Shown: one piece after another, positions 1 to 6,338 of the stretch
Layout: each line of letters opens with the position of its first letter
Numbering within the stretch: position 1 is the stretch's first letter
Source: Kofleriaceae bacterium
Lineage (GTDB): Bacteria; Myxococcota_A; Polyangia; Haliangiales; Haliangiaceae
Direction of reading: 5' to 3'
NCBI GenBank assembly: GCA_016763395.1
Contig: JAESTW010000529.1
Coordinates: 1-11,746 of the forward strand
Length of the DNA stretch: 11,746 nt
Translations under genes and position numbers: made by a program
The notes under the pieces: generated by a model
The model's database searches: none
What the model was told of the DNA's origin: nothing
Seen by the model: the letters and a program-made list of their open reading frames with translations, nothing else

Positions 1-2
1 GC

Positions 3-281
3 GCAGTAGATGCGGCCTGTTTCTGTCGTGGTGCATATTGTGCGCAGCGCTTTCGCCTTTATCAGTATCGGGCTGAGCGGGAAACAGGCCCGAGGATTGC
101 AAAGTTGGAAGCCCATGCAGCGATCGGCAACACCGGTATCTTGGCAATTGGTCTCACCTACTATTGGATTCGTGCCGACTTCAATAGTGCTGATTGGGAT
201 CGTCCGTCTGTCGGGGACAGATTGACCTTGGACGCTTGTGGCCCTATGGGTGTTGGCTTCTTCCGTAATGGGGGCGACTGA
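3..281 (+). CDS. 3' fragment of an unrecognised membrane-associated protein
   Basis: A reading frame is open from the window edge to a TGA at 279-281 (92 codons; the start lies outside). The peptide has natural composition. It includes a hydrophobic stretch around residues 38-56 (HAAIGNTGILAIGLTYYWI) that could span or lie in a membrane, followed by an aromatic/Asp-rich segment (residues 57-68, RADFNSADWDRP). From memory, this HAA..NT....YYW...DW pattern resembles hypothetical Myxococcota envelope proteins that normally continue well past this point, so the stop may be premature. No function can be assigned. The sequence downstream keeps protein-like scraps in other frames, which fits a decaying or frameshifted gene. 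I am fairly sure this frame was coding; I am unsure whether the gene is still intact. Confidence 0.5.
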   Translation, partial: AVDAACFCRGAYCAQRFRLYQYRAERETGPRIAKLEAHAAIGNTGILAIGLTYYWIRADFNSADWDRPSVGDRLTLDACGPMGVGFFRNGGD

Positions 282-856
282 GAACGAATTGGGTTTCGCG
301 CTCGTTTCCATTCGGCCAAGGCCCTACGCCAATGACCCAGTGTATTCGGTCGCACAGTTTTGGGGCAGCAAACGACTGTCAGAGAATCTCGCATTGTCGC
401 TTTTGACTCGCAGGCTGCGGCTGCAGGAACTGGACTTGCCTGGTTGCCGATCGAAAGATCTCGGACAAGGGCTGGAATTGAGGCAGAACTCGGTACGCCT
501 GGCTAGCATTCGCACTTCCCGTTTCATTTCGCGTGGCCGAAGGATGGACAGTACACACCTCACCTCGCTTGGCCAACTCTGGCGATTCTCTTTCGATCGC
601 TCATGTAGGTATTGTAAGTGTGTCTGAGCCTATCTCAAGTGTGTATTGCGGGGCCGCGGTGTCATGCCGCACTCTCACCAATGTCTTCTCCTGGCCTTGA
701 CCAAGCCTTCGCATGGCGACGGCGGTTCAATATTGGGTTTCTCCGTCACGGACGGGGCACAATTCCTGTTGAACAAATAAATTATTCGCCTCTTTGAGCA
801 CAAGACTGGCCTACGGGGGCTTCGGCGGTTTATTCTTAGGGATGTAGTACCCAATT
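282..856 (+). pseudogene. Stretch without an intact gene; coding-like scraps to about 700, then relA leader
   Basis: No convincing intact gene was found in these 575 nt. Two plus-strand stretches look protein-like but lie in different frames. In the frame of position 238, about 325-405 reads VYSVAQFW..KRLSENLALSLLT. In the frame of 482-700 there is an open stretch with alternating hydrophobic/polar, beta-strand-like character (FALPVSFRVAEGWTVHTSP..., stop TGA 698-700). Together with the gene ending at 281, this could be one gene broken by frameshifts, either real decay or assembly error. The last 150 nt before relA are AT-richer (about 769-790). They show no clear terminator, tRNA or strong sigma-70 promoter. 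The pseudogene reading is inference. Confidence 0.25.
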
Positions 857-3028
857 ATGCCCAGACTTCAGCAGATCCTCAACAATGTTAAGTCCTATCA
901 CCCGGAGGCAGATCTAGAGCTCATCAAACGAGCCTACGAGCATGCAGCGCAGGCCCACGAAGGGCAAACGCGCAAATCGGGCGATCCCTATGTCACGCAC
1001 CCGCTGAACACAGCGCTTGTGATTTCTGAGTTGAAGCTCGACGTGGCCAGCATTTGTGCCGGGCTTTTGCACGATGCCGTCGAAGATACCTCGACTACCG
1101 TGGAAGAGCTTTCAGAAGAATTCGGAAGCGAAATTTCCTTCTTGGTCGACGGTGTGACCAAACTCGGCAAACTTCCCTACTCGGACAGAGAAGACAGGCA
1201 AGCGGAGAACTTTCGCAAAATGTTGCTGGCAATGGCCAAAGACATTCGAGTGATCTTGGTGAAATTCTGTGATCGCCTGGACAATATGCGCACGCTGGAG
1301 CACATGCCGGTTCACAAACAGGAGCGCATCTCCAACGAGACCATGCAAATTTACGCGCCGCTCGCCGCCCGCTTGGGAATCCAATGGGTTCGTGTCGAGC
1401 TCGAGGATCTGTGCTTTCGCTACTTGCACCCAGACGAGTTTATCCAGGTAAAAGAGGCTGTCGCTCAGAGCAAAGAAGAGAGTGACCGGTACTTGTCCGA
1501 GGTTGAGACGCTCATCGGTGCGGAAATGACAAAGAACGGAATCGAGTGTTCGGTCAAAGGGCGTGCCAAGCACCTCTGGTCGATTCGAAACAAGATGAAG
1601 CGCACCGGACGCACCTTCGAGGAGATCCACGACGCCATCGGGTTCCGAGTGGTGACCACTGATATCGGCAATTGTTACGCTGCGCTGGGGATTGCACATT
1701 CGGTCTGGAAGCCTATTCCTGGTCGTTTTAAGGACTTTATAGCACTGCCCAAACCCAATATGTATCAGTCCCTGCACACCGCCGTTATCGGGCCCAGAGG
1801 TGAGCGGATCGAAATTCAGATTCGGACAAAAGATATGCACCTAGTGGCGGAGAGCGGAATTGCCGCCCACTGGAAATACAAAGAGGGCAAAAGTGGTGTA
1901 GCCACGGGCGACGAAGAAAAACTCGCATGGCTGCGCCGCATGATGGAGTCGCAGCGAGATCTAAAAGATCCGACCGAGTTTATCGAATCAGTAAAACTCG
2001 ATCTCTACGGTGACGAGGTCTACGTCTTTACTCCCAATGGTGATGTAAAGTCGTTGCCCAAGGGGTCTTGTCCGATTGACTTCGCGTACTCGGTGCATAC
2101 CGAAGTTGGCGACTATTGCTCGGGCGCTCGCGTCAACGGCGTAATCGTTCCTTTGCGCTATCAAATGCGCAACGGCGACACGGTGGAGATCATCACCAGT
2201 CCGGCGCAAAAGCCAAATAAGGATTGGCTCAAACTCGTAAAGACCTCGAGCGCAAAAACAAAAATTCGTCATCGCTTGCGTCAGGACCATCGTGACAAGG
2301 CGCTCGGTATTGGCCGTGAGATGCTGGAAAAGGAGTTGCGAAAGTACGGCAAGTCCTACGTCAAAATGAACAAGGCCGGCGAACTGGCCACGGGCGCGAG
2401 GGCTGTCAAATGCCATAGCGTGGACGATCTCTTGTGTCAGCTAGGATACGGCAAGCAGACTGTGGCCCACGTTGTAGAGGTCTTGTTGCCCGAAGACAAA
2501 CGCGTCGCCGGTCGCAAGGATCCGGACGCTGGTGGCTCTTTCACCAAGATGCTAAGGCGCGTGACTCGTCGGAGTACGAGCCGCGGCATCAAAGTACAAG
2601 GGGAGGATGGCATCATGGTTCGCTACGCCAGATGCTGCAGTCCCTTGCCCGGTGACAAAATTACGGGATTTATTACTCGAGGGCGGGGAGTGACGATCCA
2701 CACCAAAGGCTGTACGAAAGCTCTGGATTTAGATCCCGAGCGACGCATTGACGTTGAATGGGATGACGAGTTCATAGGTCAGCACCCAGTTGTGTTGCAG
2801 GTTCTGTGCGCCGACAAGCAGGGGCTATTGGCGACAATTTCCCAATCATTCTCCGATACTGGAGTAAACATCACCCAGGCACACTGCCGTGCCACCGATG
2901 ATCATCGAGCGGTAAACACCTTTCATGCGATGGTGTCCGATCTCGGCCAACTCAAATCGGTGATCCGTGCACTGGGTCGTATCAACGGAGTGTACTCCGT
3001 AGACAGAGTCGCTGGACCCAACACTTGA
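857..3028 (+). CDS. relA/spoT: Bifunctional (p)ppGpp synthetase/hydrolase, RelA/SpoT (Rel) family
   Basis: This long RSH enzyme makes and degrades the alarmone (p)ppGpp in the cytoplasm and so controls the stringent response. At 723 aa it has the usual family length. The HD hydrolase domain (about 25-160) keeps R39, H48, the HDxxED set (H72 D73, E76 D77) and N143. The synthetase domain (about 235-345) has G-loop-like RFKD (290-293), the RxKD type of bifunctional enzymes rather than the ExDD of synthetase-only RelA. It also has YQSLHT and E319 in EIQIRT. A TGS domain (about 385-447), a helical region, the zinc-finger/CC domain (C593 C594, H615, C619) and a C-terminal ACT domain (about 645-718) follow. 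One oddity is DRLDNMRT, where most members have DRLHNMRT. The start ATG gives the standard N-terminus; only a weak, distant AGGG (838-841) precedes it. Both activities are predicted to be present. Confidence 0.96.
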   Translation: MPRLQQILNNVKSYHPEADLELIKRAYEHAAQAHEGQTRKSGDPYVTHPLNTALVISELKLDVASICAGLLHDAVEDTSTTVEELSEEFGSEISFLVDGVTKLGKLPYSDREDRQAENFRKMLLAMAKDIRVILVKFCDRLDNMRTLEHMPVHKQERISNETMQIYAPLAARLGIQWVRVELEDLCFRYLHPDEFIQVKEAVAQSKEESDRYLSEVETLIGAEMTKNGIECSVKGRAKHLWSIRNKMKRTGRTFEEIHDAIGFRVVTTDIGNCYAALGIAHSVWKPIPGRFKDFIALPKPNMYQSLHTAVIGPRGERIEIQIRTKDMHLVAESGIAAHWKYKEGKSGVATGDEEKLAWLRRMMESQRDLKDPTEFIESVKLDLYGDEVYVFTPNGDVKSLPKGSCPIDFAYSVHTEVGDYCSGARVNGVIVPLRYQMRNGDTVEIITSPAQKPNKDWLKLVKTSSAKTKIRHRLRQDHRDKALGIGREMLEKELRKYGKSYVKMNKAGELATGARAVKCHSVDDLLCQLGYGKQTVAHVVEVLLPEDKRVAGRKDPDAGGSFTKMLRRVTRRSTSRGIKVQGEDGIMVRYARCCSPLPGDKITGFITRGRGVTIHTKGCTKALDLDPERRIDVEWDDEFIGQHPVVLQVLCADKQGLLATISQSFSDTGVNITQAHCRATDDHRAVNTFHAMVSDLGQLKSVIRALGRINGVYSVDRVAGPNT

Positions 3029-3032
3029 CAGC

Positions 3033-3040
3033 AGGAGGGA
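3033..3040 (+). promoter_or_regulatory. Strong Shine-Dalgarno sequence with unusual spacing
   Basis: AGGAGGGA lies 4 nt after the relA stop and is the best ribosome-binding match seen in the window. The nearest in-frame ATG (3064) is 23 nt away, too far for normal use. An in-frame ATT at 3049 has ideal spacing (8 nt). GGAG (3037-3040 region) can also pair weakly with CTCC just downstream, which could shorten the distance to the ATG. No GTG, TTG or ATG occurs in the optimal window. Confidence 0.55.
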
Positions 3041-3063
3041 GCGCAGCTATTACTCCGCCCGCA

Positions 3064-3231
3064 ATGGCTTCTGAAACAAAAAAGACTAAAGGTAAACGGC
3101 GTCGCAGGGCAAACAAGGCTGGACGTCAGCGAAAGAACAAGTTGGCCCGTGCGTCAACACTGAGCACGGAAGCTCTCTTCGCTGGTTGTGGTGAGCCTGG
3201 TAAGCCAGCTCCAGCACCCGTCGCTGAATAG
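3064..3231 (+). CDS. Small strongly basic protein downstream of relA
   Basis: This is a 55-residue protein when started at the ATG. The N-terminal half is very rich in Lys/Arg (MASETKKTKGKRRRRANK, then AGRQRKNKLAR) and looks suited to binding nucleic acid or the ribosome. A conserved-looking STLSTEALFAGCGEPG segment and a Pro/Ala tail follow. I do not recognise the family with certainty; a vague resemblance to small basic proteins of Myxococcota is from memory only. It lies 35 nt behind relA and is probably co-transcribed with it. The start is uncertain: TTG 3025 overlaps the relA stop, ATT 3049 is best placed for the AGGAGGGA, and ATG 3064 is the first standard start. No signal peptide or membrane segment is visible. 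Confidence 0.6.
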   Translation: MASETKKTKGKRRRRANKAGRQRKNKLARASTLSTEALFAGCGEPGKPAPAPVAE

Positions 3232-3374
3232 CTTCGTCTCGTTACGCTCGATTTTCCACGAGCTTTAACCATCTTCGGGCGAAGTGAATTCGCTACGAAG
3301 AACTCTATATGATCATCATCGGTTGACTATTTTGTAGTTGATCGTAGTGATCTGTTCTCTCATGGCCCCGATAA

Positions 3375-3457
3375 GGGATCGCCCAGTTAAATTTGTTCCT
3401 TCGGGCGCGAACGATCACTCTTGTATCTGCTCAGTGATCTCTATATCCGTCGATCCC
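3375..3457 (+). ncRNA. Candidate structured RNA element, three-way-junction-like fold
   Basis: An outer 7-bp stem GGGATCG (3375-3381) / CGATCCC (3451-3457) encloses two adjacent hairpins: GTTC (3395-3398) / GAAC (3409-3412), and GATCACT (3413-3419) / AGTGATC (3433-3439). All stems are perfectly complementary and nested without conflict. The overall length resembles a tRNA, but there is no T-arm or anticodon arm. Strand and expression are unknown, and short stems of this kind can arise by chance. Confidence 0.25.
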
Positions 3458-3514
3458 ACTTGTCTGCTGAGCCAACTCCTACGATCTTCTCGGTGTTGCT
3501 GGGCTAGAGTTTTA

Positions 3515-3530
3515 CTACGCTTGAGCGTAG
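3515..3530. repeat. 6-bp perfect hairpin with tetraloop
   Basis: CTACGC (3515-3520) and GCGTAG (3525-3530) are separated by TTGA. The hairpin lies 27 nt past the PilZ stop codon on the minus strand, a plausible 3'-end structure. It lacks a T-tract, so it is at best a processing or stability hairpin. Confidence 0.3.
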
Positions 3531-3539
3531 GCAGCGTAC

Positions 3540-3565
3540 GGACTTAGCGGAAGGACTTAGCGTCC
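3540..3565. repeat. Short direct repeat, period 13 bp
   Basis: GGACTTAGCG occurs at 3540-3549 and again at 3553-3562, giving a 13-nt period across the stop codon of the PilZ gene. It is probably a small tandem duplication; no function is evident. Confidence 0.35.
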
Positions 3566-4213
3566 TCGTCGGTCATCGAGGCCCAATAGGCCTTTTTCTG
3601 ATGCCTGTCTGAGCATTGTTCGCAACGATGCATTCTGTGCACCACGCTGGTCAAAACGCACTCCAAACCCTTGCGCATTGCCCACGGTCCCCGTCCAAGC
3701 GACGCGGCCACTTACTTTGTACGGCATTGCAGGAGAGCCGATCTCAAGTGACACGCGAGTGCCCACCAAAGGAACATCGTCGTCGATAACGAAGGCACCA
3801 CCGCGACTCAAATCTGAAATTCGTGTTGTCCGTGCGCGGGTTTGTTGACCCGTCTCATCCACACGGAATCGCACATCCCAAGACGCTGGATATCGGCTGT
3901 GAGCCCGGCTTAGACGATCGGCATTGATCTCAGTGAGGGATGCCAGATATTCGGCACTAGCGCGGCTTTTGGAGTCAAAGTAGATCCACAGCCCGCCAGT
4001 TGTTGACGCAGCAACTACACTTCCACTCAGTCTTGCAGGTCGGCGAAGGCCAGGAATACTAATGTCCACAATAACCTTCTCGCCTTTCGCTGCGATCACC
4101 TTGGTACGGCAAAAAAGTGCTCCGTTGGCATGTTTGTCGGAGCCAGCGTAGTCGGTGGAGTAGTGCTCCAGAAACTCGGCGTGTGACGCAAAAATTATCG
4201 TCAGACAATGCAT
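3557..4213 (-). CDS. PilZ-domain protein with an N-terminal PilZ-like half (predicted c-di-GMP receptor)
   Basis: This is a 218-residue cytoplasmic protein without signal peptide or membrane segment. Residues about 1-95 form a first beta-rich, PilZ-like half (FASHAEFLEHYSTDYA, then GALFCRT...) of a kind common in Myxococcota. It lacks the binding signature and may serve as an interaction module. Residues about 100-205 are a canonical PilZ domain with both c-di-GMP signatures: RxxxR (R103-AHS-R107) and DxSxxG (D134-LSRG-G139). Binding of cyclic di-GMP is therefore expected; the partner and output are unknown. The gene is divergent from the kinase-like gene. Its start has no Shine-Dalgarno sequence but lies 8 nt after a good -10 hexamer, so a leaderless transcript is likely. 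It ends in TAA. Confidence 0.88.
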   Translation of the reverse strand: MHCLTIIFASHAEFLEHYSTDYAGSDKHANGALFCRTKVIAAKGEKVIVDISIPGLRRPARLSGSVVAASTTGGLWIYFDSKSRASAEYLASLTEINADRLSRAHSRYPASWDVRFRVDETGQQTRARTTRISDLSRGGAFVIDDDVPLVGTRVSLEIGSPAMPYKVSGRVAWTGTVGNAQGFGVRFDQRGAQNASLRTMLRQASEKGLLGLDDRRGR

Positions 4214-4251
4214 TCGCCAACACTATCGTCTGGCCGCTTCTCTCACGTCAA
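4214..4251 (-). promoter_or_regulatory. Predicted leaderless sigma-70-like promoter of the PilZ gene
   Basis: Reading the minus strand, TTGACG (plus positions 4246-4251) is followed by an 18-nt spacer and GATAGT (4222-4227), then 8 nt to the ATG. The -35 matches consensus in five of six positions. The same stretch also reads as TAGTGT with 6 nt to the ATG. Transcription should begin at or within 1-2 nt of the start codon. Confidence 0.55.
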
Positions 4252-4306
4252 GTTTGACCGGCATTCACCAAGCCATTGTCGTCTCGAAGTTGTTTAGAAG
4301 TGAGTC

Positions 4307-4328
4307 TGGGGAGTCTAGAAAGACCCCA
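4307..4328. promoter_or_regulatory. Stem-loop in the divergent PilZ/kinase interval
   Basis: TGGG (4307-4310), a 2-nt bulge, GTCT, an AGAA loop and AGACCCCA form an 8-bp bulged hairpin in the intergenic region. No T-run follows on either strand. It lies upstream of a weak promoter-like pair (TTGCGC 4334-4339, 18 nt, TACGAT 4358-4363) that could serve the kinase-like gene. Its role is unknown; it could be a binding site or a leader structure. Confidence 0.25.
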
Positions 4329-4432
4329 AGAGCTTGCGCCGGCTCGCCTGTCTCCCCTACGATCACAGAAGCTGTGCGTAGTACCAACAATTCACCCTTT
4401 CCAACGCCCATTTTTGGAGCTTGTCTAAGCCT

Positions 4433-6214
4433 ATGAAGCGCTGTCCAAAGTGCAAAAACGATTTTCCTGATGATGCCAACTTCTGTCCGGTCGATGCCGG
4501 GCATTTGATTCCCATCGAAGCTGGTAGCGAAGGGGCGCCCGTCGCCGTTGCCACCGAGGATACTGGTGGGCATGAACTGCTCGCTGGGCGCTTCGCATTG
4601 GGAGACATCATAGGTGGGCACAGAACCGGCCCTGTATATCAAGCTAGGGATAAAGAAGGCTCTACCGCGATAGTCAAGGTAGTGGACGCCAGTGTGTTTC
4701 CGACCTCACTTCTCAAGCAGAGAACCGAACGCGAACTCGCTCAACTCGAAAACCTGAAACACGAAAACGTTGCGAAAATTCTCGGTCACGGACGGCGTGG
4801 CGATGCGATTTGGATGGCGACAGAGAGAGTCGATGGTCTAACGTTAAAGGCATTTATCGAAGCGGAAGGAAAGCTTTCGCAATCTCGAAGTCTAAAAATT
4901 CTTCGTCAGATTGGTAGTGCTTTGGAGGCGGCTGCGAAACTTGGTGTGACTCATCGAGATCTGTCGCCCAAAAACATTCTGATTGCACCTGATGATGTCG
5001 TTAAGCTCATCAATTTCGGCGTGCCAGTTCCCGGTGCAGAATCCAAACCCGAATTACAGGGGGTTGCGGAGTTTATTGCACCGGAGCAATTCGAAGGCAG
5101 GCCAGTAGATCAGCGCAGCAACATATTTAGTCTGGGAGCAATTGCTCATTTGTTGCTTGTAGGTCAGCCGCCATTTTCAGGTTCATTGGACGAAATTCAA
5201 GCTGCTCACGGTGAAGAACTGCGATCCCTGGCAGAGGCTGACGGAGTTTCTGCGGAGTTACGCAATGTAATCCTAAAGTCATTGGAAAAGGCGTCGAGTA
5301 AAAGGTTTATGACTTTGCGGCAATTTCTCGGTGGGCTTGAGGCGGTTGACAGCACGGCAGCCGAAACAGCGCCCGTGGGCAAGAAAAGCTCGAAGGCGAA
5401 CCCTGCGAGGACACTTATGGGGCTGAGTCCCATTGCCGCGCCAGATGCCGCCGGAACTCCTCCTCCAGCTTCGGATGCACCAGAAGCTGGTGGAACAGCC
5501 GATCACCCGGCTGCCGTATTGCGACAAGCTGCAGAAACACCAGCAACGGACTCTGCAGCAACGACCTTGGATCACAGAGCGCCCGAGATGACTCCGGAGC
5601 TTATCGCAGCAGCTCAGGCGTCAGCCCAGGCCGCGGCGCCAGTCCAGGCCGCGGCACCAGCTGCAGTTGCTCCGGTGGCCACGCCGGCACCAATGGCTGA
5701 ATCAACAGCTCCCAACGCAGCACAAGATGTAGCGGCCCCGGCTGTTGCTCCTGGTATCGCCATGCCTTCACCCGCCGCGGTTGCGTCCGCCGCATCTGCG
5801 CCCAGCGGTAAAGGCGCGGGTAAGAAAAAGACTGTGAAGAAGGCGAGCTCTTCAAACAAGGGCAAGTTCCGCGAGACGATGTGGTTCAAGAAGGGGGAGC
5901 TTGATGAGGCGGCGGCCAAAGCGGCAGCACAAGCGAAACCTGAGGACCAAGTCTCGTCCAAAGCCGACGAAATGGAAATGGACGAGCGCTACAAGGATGA
6001 TGGCTCGATCACCCAGACGGACAAAGAGCGACTTAGTCTTCGGACGGGCGCAACCATGATGTTGGAGGCAATTCCCGAGCAAGCGAAAACCACCGATTTG
6101 GTTTCTGAAGCAGATCTAGTGTCCGAGATGACCGCTGGGCGAAACAAGATCATTGGCGGTATTGCGGTCCTGTTCATTGCGATTGGAGTCGTTGTGACTC
6201 TGCTCGTGATCTGA
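4433..6214 (+). CDS. Zinc-ribbon, Ser/Thr kinase-like (probable pseudokinase), tail-anchored membrane protein
   Basis: This 593-residue protein uses ATG 4433, which has GGAG 13 nt upstream; the TTG at 4421 has only 1 nt of spacing. A zinc ribbon opens it (CPKC at 4-7, FCPV at 17-20; the fourth ligand may be H24). A Hanks-type kinase fold follows (about 52-300): gly-loop GGHRTGP 61-67, VAIK-type K82, HRDLSPKN 174-181 and APE 216-218. The Mg-binding DFG is NFG (N194), and the structural Asp of subdomain IX (usually RSDIYSLG) is also Asn (N230). Phosphotransfer is therefore doubtful and the protein may act as a scaffold. Residues 310-475 are an Ala/Pro-rich linker with ARTLMG (325-330). A conserved-looking KFRETMWFKKGEL box (478-490), an acidic region and one C-terminal transmembrane helix (about 572-592) finish it. 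The bulk is cytoplasmic. Confidence 0.88.
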   Translation: MKRCPKCKNDFPDDANFCPVDAGHLIPIEAGSEGAPVAVATEDTGGHELLAGRFALGDIIGGHRTGPVYQARDKEGSTAIVKVVDASVFPTSLLKQRTERELAQLENLKHENVAKILGHGRRGDAIWMATERVDGLTLKAFIEAEGKLSQSRSLKILRQIGSALEAAAKLGVTHRDLSPKNILIAPDDVVKLINFGVPVPGAESKPELQGVAEFIAPEQFEGRPVDQRSNIFSLGAIAHLLLVGQPPFSGSLDEIQAAHGEELRSLAEADGVSAELRNVILKSLEKASSKRFMTLRQFLGGLEAVDSTAAETAPVGKKSSKANPARTLMGLSPIAAPDAAGTPPPASDAPEAGGTADHPAAVLRQAAETPATDSAATTLDHRAPEMTPELIAAAQASAQAAAPVQAAAPAAVAPVATPAPMAESTAPNAAQDVAAPAVAPGIAMPSPAAVASAASAPSGKGAGKKKTVKKASSSNKGKFRETMWFKKGELDEAAAKAAAQAKPEDQVSSKADEMEMDERYKDDGSITQTDKERLSLRTGATMMLEAIPEQAKTTDLVSEADLVSEMTAGRNKIIGGIAVLFIAIGVVVTLLVI

Positions 6215-6237
6215 GCCGGGACGGGGGCTTACTTACA

Positions 6238-6277
6238 GGGCAAGGGTTAAGGCGTGTGGCCTAAGCCCTTGTTGCCC
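6238..6277. terminator. Imperfect hairpin between convergent kinase-like and dehydrogenase genes
   Basis: GGGCA..AGGG.TTAAGG pairs with CCTAAG.CCCTT..TGCCC around a loop CGTGTGG, with a 2-nt bulge and one mismatch. It lies 24 nt after the kinase-like stop and about 60 nt past the dehydrogenase stop. It is well placed as a shared bidirectional 3'-end structure. It lacks a T-tract on either strand, so classical intrinsic termination is not assured. Confidence 0.45.
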
Positions 6278-6338
6278 CAGTGACGGCAGGCCAAGCTAGC
6301 CAAATTGCTACAGCAGGCCAGGCTCCATGTTCTCACCC

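Larger units (their letters stand above)
3232..3556. other. Gene-free stretch between the convergent basic-protein and PilZ genes
   Basis: This 325-nt region lies between two convergent genes. A 69-codon frame at 3338-3547 has unnatural composition (many Cys, Ser and Arg, no motifs) and is not accepted as a gene. The region carries a nested inverted-repeat cluster (3375-3457), a perfect 6-bp hairpin (3515-3530) and a short 13-nt-period direct repeat running into the PilZ stop (3540-3565). No run of T follows any hairpin on either strand, so no clear intrinsic terminator can be named. Confidence 0.6.

Noticed and set aside
1112..1840. Long minus-strand open frame (242 codons) opposite relA
   Set aside because: It is a shadow of the relA coding sequence, with no domain pattern; the plus-strand frame is unmistakable.
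3375..3457. tRNA gene
   Set aside because: It has an acceptor-like 7-bp stem and tRNA-like length, but no T-arm, anticodon stem or GTTCRAN motif.
3338..3547. 69-codon plus-strand frame in the gene-free interval
   Set aside because: Cys/Ser/Arg-rich composition, no ribosome site, no motif; it is explained by chance.
4421..4432. TTG start for the kinase-like protein
   Set aside because: The GGAG ribosome site is only 1 nt away, and the zinc-ribbon N-terminus normally begins right at MKRCPKC, matching ATG 4433.
4265..4642. 125-codon minus-strand frame over the kinase-like start
   Set aside because: It overlaps the zinc-ribbon coding start and has no recognisable features.
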